Part shown: piece by piece, positions 6,594 to 8,816 of the stretch
Position numbering within the stretch: position 1 is the first letter of the stretch
Layout: every line of letters begins with the position of its first letter
Assembly: GCA_031273985.1 (NCBI GenBank)
Contig: JAISQV010000236.1
Span: 1 to 8,816, forward strand
Direction of reading: 5' to 3'
Length of the DNA stretch: 8,816 bases
DNA from: Spirochaetaceae bacterium
GTDB lineage: Bacteria; Spirochaetota; Spirochaetia; Treponematales; Breznakiellaceae
Position numbers and translations under genes: made by a program
Notes under the pieces: generated by a model
Database searches by the model: none
Told to the model about the DNA's origin: nothing
What the model saw: the letters and a program-made list of their open reading frames with translations, nothing else

Positions 6594-6640
6594 CGCTCCA
6601 AAGGTTTTGGCTGCGCCAAAACGCTTTTTCGCTACCCCCA
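6594..6640 (-). repeat. Hairpin repeat, copy B
   Basis: On the - strand it reads GGGGGTAGCGAAAAAGC, then hairpin GTTTTGGC-gca-GCCAAAAC (6622-6604, perfect 8-bp stem), then CTTTGGAGCG. The flanks resemble those of copy A at 306-354 although the stem sequence differs, which suggests that stem pairing and flanks are kept while the stem itself drifts. On the + strand the hairpin is followed by GCTTTTT and could act as a terminator, but no + strand gene precedes it. Confidence 0.5.
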
Positions 6641-6648
6641 ATACGGGG

Positions 6649-6876
6649 CTAAACTTGACCCACAGAATCCTTAAGAATTTAACCACTTTTCCGCTATGGA
6701 ACTGGGGAAAAGTAGAGGGCACAAAGGACACGAAGGAAGCAAGATGATTACGAAAGAACAAGAAAAAACTGCTGAAAGACGGGGTATGGAGGGTTGCCCC
6801 GCTAACCTTCTTCCTTTGTGCTCTTGGTGTTCTTCGTGGTTATAAATCTTTATTCGTATTTGTGGGTCAAGTTTAG
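6649..6876. mobile_element. MITE-like non-autonomous element 1
   Basis: A 228-bp element with perfect 16-bp inverted ends, CTAAACTTGACCCACA (6649-6664) and its complement (6861-6876). The similarity continues imperfectly inward to AACCAC on both arms. An inner inverted pair, GCACAAAGGA (6719-6728) and TCCTTTGTGC (6812-6821), would allow a long nested hairpin. The flanks ATACGGGG (6641-6648) and ATGCGGGG (6877-6884) agree in 7 of 8 bases, as expected for an aged 8-bp target duplication. No open frame inside resembles a transposase. The interior carries ACACGAAGG / ACCACGAAGAACACCAAGAG motifs of about 9-nt period. The transposase family is not identified. Confidence 0.65.
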
Positions 6877-7067
6877 ATGCGGGGGGATACCCTCCGCAAC
6901 GCCCCCCAGCCGTTCTCCGGCGCGGGCGCCATTACGCAGGGGCAACAGCAAAACTGTTATGCAAAGGGAGTTGGCGAGTTTTGGAACTGGCTCAATTCGC
7001 TAAAATATTTTCCTGAGCGGTTTACGCTTCGCGCCCGCAAGTGGTTCTGTACCCGTGATGCCTTTAT
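6877..7067. other. Gene-free stretch with no assigned function
   Basis: About 190 bp between element 1 and the methyltransferase terminator. A + strand frame of 68 codons from 6877 has no ribosome binding site, begins at the element border and runs through the terminator, so I do not call it a gene. The only structure seen is a short hairpin AACAG-caaaa-CTGTT (6944-6958). It might be decayed or untranslated sequence. Confidence 0.4.
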
Positions 7068-7106
7068 AAAAAAAGCCGCCTGAGCCCCCCCTGGAACTCA
7101 AGCGGC
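7068..7106 (-). terminator. Rho-independent terminator of the URO-D methyltransferase gene
   Basis: Read on the - strand, GCCGC-T-TGAG (7106-7097; mismatch at 7101) pairs with CTCA-G-GCGGC (7084-7075) across a 12-nt loop, and the stem is followed by seven T (7074-7068). It lies 24 bp beyond the stop codon of the gene ending at 7130. Confidence 0.85.
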
Positions 7107-7129
7107 AGAAAAGGTCCTGAACTGGCCCT

Positions 7130-8176
7130 CTACTTATAGAAGGCGCCGCCGTATTTGGTAACCTCGTCCTGTACCCAGCCGTTCAGCTTCATGTTCAATT
7201 CCATGTCGCCGGCCTTGCCGAGGATGCCGCCGCAGAAAGCGTAACCGCCGCCGGGCGCATACTTGTCGATAACGCCGCGCACATATTCGCGCACCTCTTC
7301 CTCCGTCGCTTCCCGGTCCGCCGGGGGCACGAAGTCGAAACCGCCGCAAACGGCGAAATTCTTGCCGTACTTCTCCTTGATGCCCAGCAGATCGTTCTTG
7401 GTCTGTGCGGGATCCCAGAAGTGTACGCCGAGATCGATCATGTCGGGAACAAATTCCTCGCAGCAGCCGCAGTTGTGGAACTGAAGGGGAATGCCCCGGT
7501 CAACGGCCTTCTGGGTGAGGCGCTTGTAGATCGGCTTGAAAATATCCCGGTAAACCTCTACGGAGAAGAAAGGATAATCCTTGGAGGCAGTATCATCGAG
7601 CAGATACACAATATCCGGCTTGTAATACTCCACGACCCTTTCACAGATCGGCACATAGTAGTCCGCGATATAGTTGAGCATATCTTTGACCGCTTCCGGC
7701 TCTTCCATGAGGGCGCAGAGACCCTCGGTAAAGCCCATGAAGGCGATTACCTGCTGGAAGGGCATAAACCCGGCCATGGCCAGCACATTGGTTTGGGTCC
7801 GGTCAATCTTCTCCAGATCCTTCTTCGCCATGGCTTCCCAGTCGGCGGTGAAAAATTCATCCGGGTATTTGGGGGCCTTGACGACCTTTTCCCATTCGGT
7901 AACATCCTTCAGGAGAAAAGCGCCGGGCTTGGGCAGCCCCGCGAAACCGGTCTCTTCATTGGCGACATAGGGAACGCCCCACTGATCCACCCATTCCCGG
8001 GGCGGGGTCTGTCCCGGCTCAACCTGCGGTCCGGGGCCGGCGGGGCCCAGAATAGACGGGCTTACCATGAGCGCCACGCCGCCGGGAAACATTCCCATAT
8101 TCCAGTTGGGCACCCATTCGGGCATCTTGCCATAACCGATCCGCAGATAGTTCTCCTTCTGTGTTAATGCAGCCAT
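7130..8176 (-). CDS. URO-D-family (MtaA/CmuA-like) corrinoid methyltransferase candidate
   Basis: 348 residues, the size of the uroporphyrinogen-decarboxylase fold. It belongs to the branch that acts as zinc methyltransferase between a substrate or corrinoid protein and an acceptor thiol, rather than to haem-synthesis HemE. The zinc triad of that branch is visible: H234 and C236 in LQFHNCGC, and C315 in YAFCGG. Other family segments are YLLDDTAS (191-198), a HemE-like VHFWDPAQTKNDLLGIKEKY region (251-270) and CGGFDF. Upstream in-frame starts such as TTG 8227 are rejected because ATG 8176 has a perfect GGAGGT 5 nt before it and fits the family start. It has its own promoter and terminator, with no corrinoid protein or reductive activator beside it. 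The methyl donor is unknown; an O-demethylation, methylamine or methanol role is possible. Confidence 0.85.
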   Translation of the reverse strand: MAALTQKENYLRIGYGKMPEWVPNWNMGMFPGGVALMVSPSILGPAGPGPQVEPGQTPPREWVDQWGVPYVANEETGFAGLPKPGAFLLKDVTEWEKVVKAPKYPDEFFTADWEAMAKKDLEKIDRTQTNVLAMAGFMPFQQVIAFMGFTEGLCALMEEPEAVKDMLNYIADYYVPICERVVEYYKPDIVYLLDDTASKDYPFFSVEVYRDIFKPIYKRLTQKAVDRGIPLQFHNCGCCEEFVPDMIDLGVHFWDPAQTKNDLLGIKEKYGKNFAVCGGFDFVPPADREATEEEVREYVRGVIDKYAPGGGYAFCGGILGKAGDMELNMKLNGWVQDEVTKYGGAFYK

Positions 8177-8249
8177 TCTTACCTCCAAAAAATTCAGTGC
8201 GCCCCCCTGACGGAGGCCCCTCGGCAAGGCTTACCGCCTCGCGTATTCC

Positions 8250-8278
8250 AGTGTATCTTGCGTTTTTCCAGCTGTCAA
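8250..8278 (-). promoter_or_regulatory. Sigma-70 promoter of the URO-D methyltransferase gene
   Basis: On the - strand a perfect TTGACA (8278-8273) is followed after 17 bp by TACACT (8255-8250). Transcription should start near 8243, giving a leader of about 67 nt before the ATG at 8176, with GGAGGT at 8186-8181 as the ribosome binding site. I see no known riboswitch in so short a leader. Confidence 0.85.
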
Positions 8279-8283
8279 CAGAT

Positions 8284-8312
8284 ATTTTTCACCGTGTTGA
8301 AATTTTTCACCG
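8284..8312 (-). promoter_or_regulatory. Paired direct repeats upstream of the -35 box
   Basis: The 11-mer CGGTGAAAAAT (- strand) occurs at 8312-8302 and 8294-8284, with an 18-bp period, and the nearer copy ends 5 bp before the -35 box. The placement suits an activator binding as a direct-repeat dimer, or an UP-like A/T-rich site. The copy at 8302-8312 overlaps the target site of element 2. Confidence 0.4.
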
Positions 8313-8314
8313 GG

Positions 8315-8575
8315 TAGGATAAACGCATAGAAACAAAAAAGAGGAAAATTTACCACGGTCAACAAGTTAAGCGGGGAGAAAGCCAAGACAGTCCGCGGAT
8401 TTACACGGAGTATACGGATTACACGGATTTTCGTTCCAAAACCTTCTTAATCCGTGAAAATCTGCGAAAATCTGCGGACAAAATTTCTTAACTTGTTGAC
8501 ATTGGTTAAAAATCTTAATTTCTCCCTGATTTTGTCTAAATTCCATTCAGAAAAAATTCCTATGCGTTTATCCTG
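8315..8575. mobile_element. MITE-like non-autonomous element 2 with perfect 9-bp target duplication
   Basis: A 261-bp insertion flanked by TTCACCGGG on both sides (8306-8314 and 8576-8584). Its ends are inverted repeats, AGGATAAACGCATAG (8316-8330) against 8560-8574, perfect over 15 bp, with only the outermost base differing. Inside are three more nested inverted pairs: GTCAACAAGTTAAG (8358-8371 / 8487-8500, perfect 14 bp), GTCCGC(G/A)GATTT (8391-8402 / 8468-8479, 11 of 12) and CACGGATT (8422-8429 / 8449-8456, perfect). The inner arms are made of ACACGGATT-like and AAAATCTGCGG-like units of roughly 10-11 nt. There is no transposase frame. It inserted 36 bp upstream of the -35 box of the methyltransferase gene. 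The family is not identified; a 9-bp duplication narrows the transposase type. Confidence 0.85.
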
Positions 8576-8655
8576 TTCACCGGGCTCCCCATCTGGAAGA
8601 ATTGAGGGATTAGATGCTGCGGGTTAGTGAGATTGGCGCTATCTTACAGCCCGGC

Positions 8656-8684
8656 TTGCTTTTTTCGGTAAAAGCCGCTATGCC
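8656..8684 (+). promoter_or_regulatory. Weak promoter candidate for the gene starting at 8743
   Basis: TTGCTT (8656-8661), 17 bp, TATGCC (8679-8684). Only three of six bases match in the -10 box. A small hairpin GCTTTT-ttcggt-AAAAGC (8658-8675) lies within the spacer. Nothing better is seen in 8585-8742, which holds no other gene. Confidence 0.2.
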
Positions 8685-8742
8685 TTAGTCCGCCGCGCGG
8701 TTTGCGTGAGGGCTGTCCTGACTGCGGGGCGGGGAGAAGGGC

Positions 8743-8816
8743 ATGAGGGTGGTCTATCTTTTTTACGAAGGGGAAACGCTGCGGGTTCCCTTTTTTGATT
8801 ACGATCCCGGTCTTTT
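8743..8816 (+). CDS. Unidentified gene, N-terminal 24 residues (3' truncated)
   Basis: An ATG preceded by the purine-rich GGAGAAGGG ribosome binding site 1 to 9 nt upstream opens a frame that runs to the window end. The visible N-terminus MRVVYLFYEGETLRVPFFDY continues with DPGL. Codon choice (third-position G/C) resembles the other genes. The stretch is too short to place in a family. There is no signal peptide or membrane segment in what is visible. Confidence 0.55.
   Translation, partial: MRVVYLFYEGETLRVPFFDYDPGL

Noticed and set aside
6877..7083. 68-codon + strand frame after element 1
   Set aside because: No ribosome binding site, begins at the element border, runs through the terminator stem, and shows no family resemblance.
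7421..8167. 248-codon open frame on the + strand
   Set aside because: Antisense to the URO-D methyltransferase, whose promoter, Shine-Dalgarno site, zinc ligands and terminator all agree.
8391..8479. CRISPR-like or tandem repeat array
   Set aside because: The ACACGGATT / AAATCTGCGG units are short, degenerate and arranged as two inverted arms with no spacers of constant size.

Overview
The window looks like bacterial chromosome with GC-rich genes and AT-rich, repeat-laden intergenic DNA. Gene content (a full-length bacterial AspRS, a LeuC/LeuD-type hydro-lyase pair, a split chromate-transporter-family pair and a URO-D-type methyltransferase) and the repeat style would fit an anaerobe such as a Treponema-group spirochaete. 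That placement is recollection-based and tentative; no rRNA or other decisive marker is present.

Layout. (1) 1-222: the 3' end of an XRE-type helix-turn-helix gene, then a repeat-rich spacer. (2) 437-3395, + strand: a probable operon behind a near-consensus promoter with an operator-like palindrome over its -10 box. It encodes an HTH-cupin regulator, a LeuC-like large subunit, a LeuD-like small subunit and a hotdog-fold thioesterase-like protein. (3) 6553-3437, - strand: aspS followed, with 4 nt spacing and then a 4-nt ATGA overlap, by two half-size chromate-transporter-family proteins. The aspS promoter lies so close to the gene that the message may be leaderless. (4) 6518-7129: no gene, but a hairpin repeat, a 228-bp MITE-like element and a terminator. 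(5) 8278-7068, - strand: a monocistronic URO-D-family methyltransferase with its own strong promoter, Shine-Dalgarno site and terminator. (6) 8315-8575: a second, clearer MITE-like element (15-bp inverted ends, perfect 9-bp target duplication, nested palindromes). (7) 8743-8816: the start of an unidentified gene that runs off the window.

How it works together. The HTH-cupin protein probably senses a small molecule and controls its own promoter and the downstream dehydratase/thioesterase genes. The LeuD substrate-loop motif (YLTE) matches neither the isopropylmalate nor the homoaconitate pattern I know, so the substrate of this operon is open. The AspRS has the histidine typical of non-discriminating enzymes, which suggests Asn-tRNA is made by the GatCAB route. 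The methyltransferase gene is bracketed by two unrelated short non-autonomous mobile elements; these elements, the AspRS prediction and the unusual dehydratase operon are the most notable things here.
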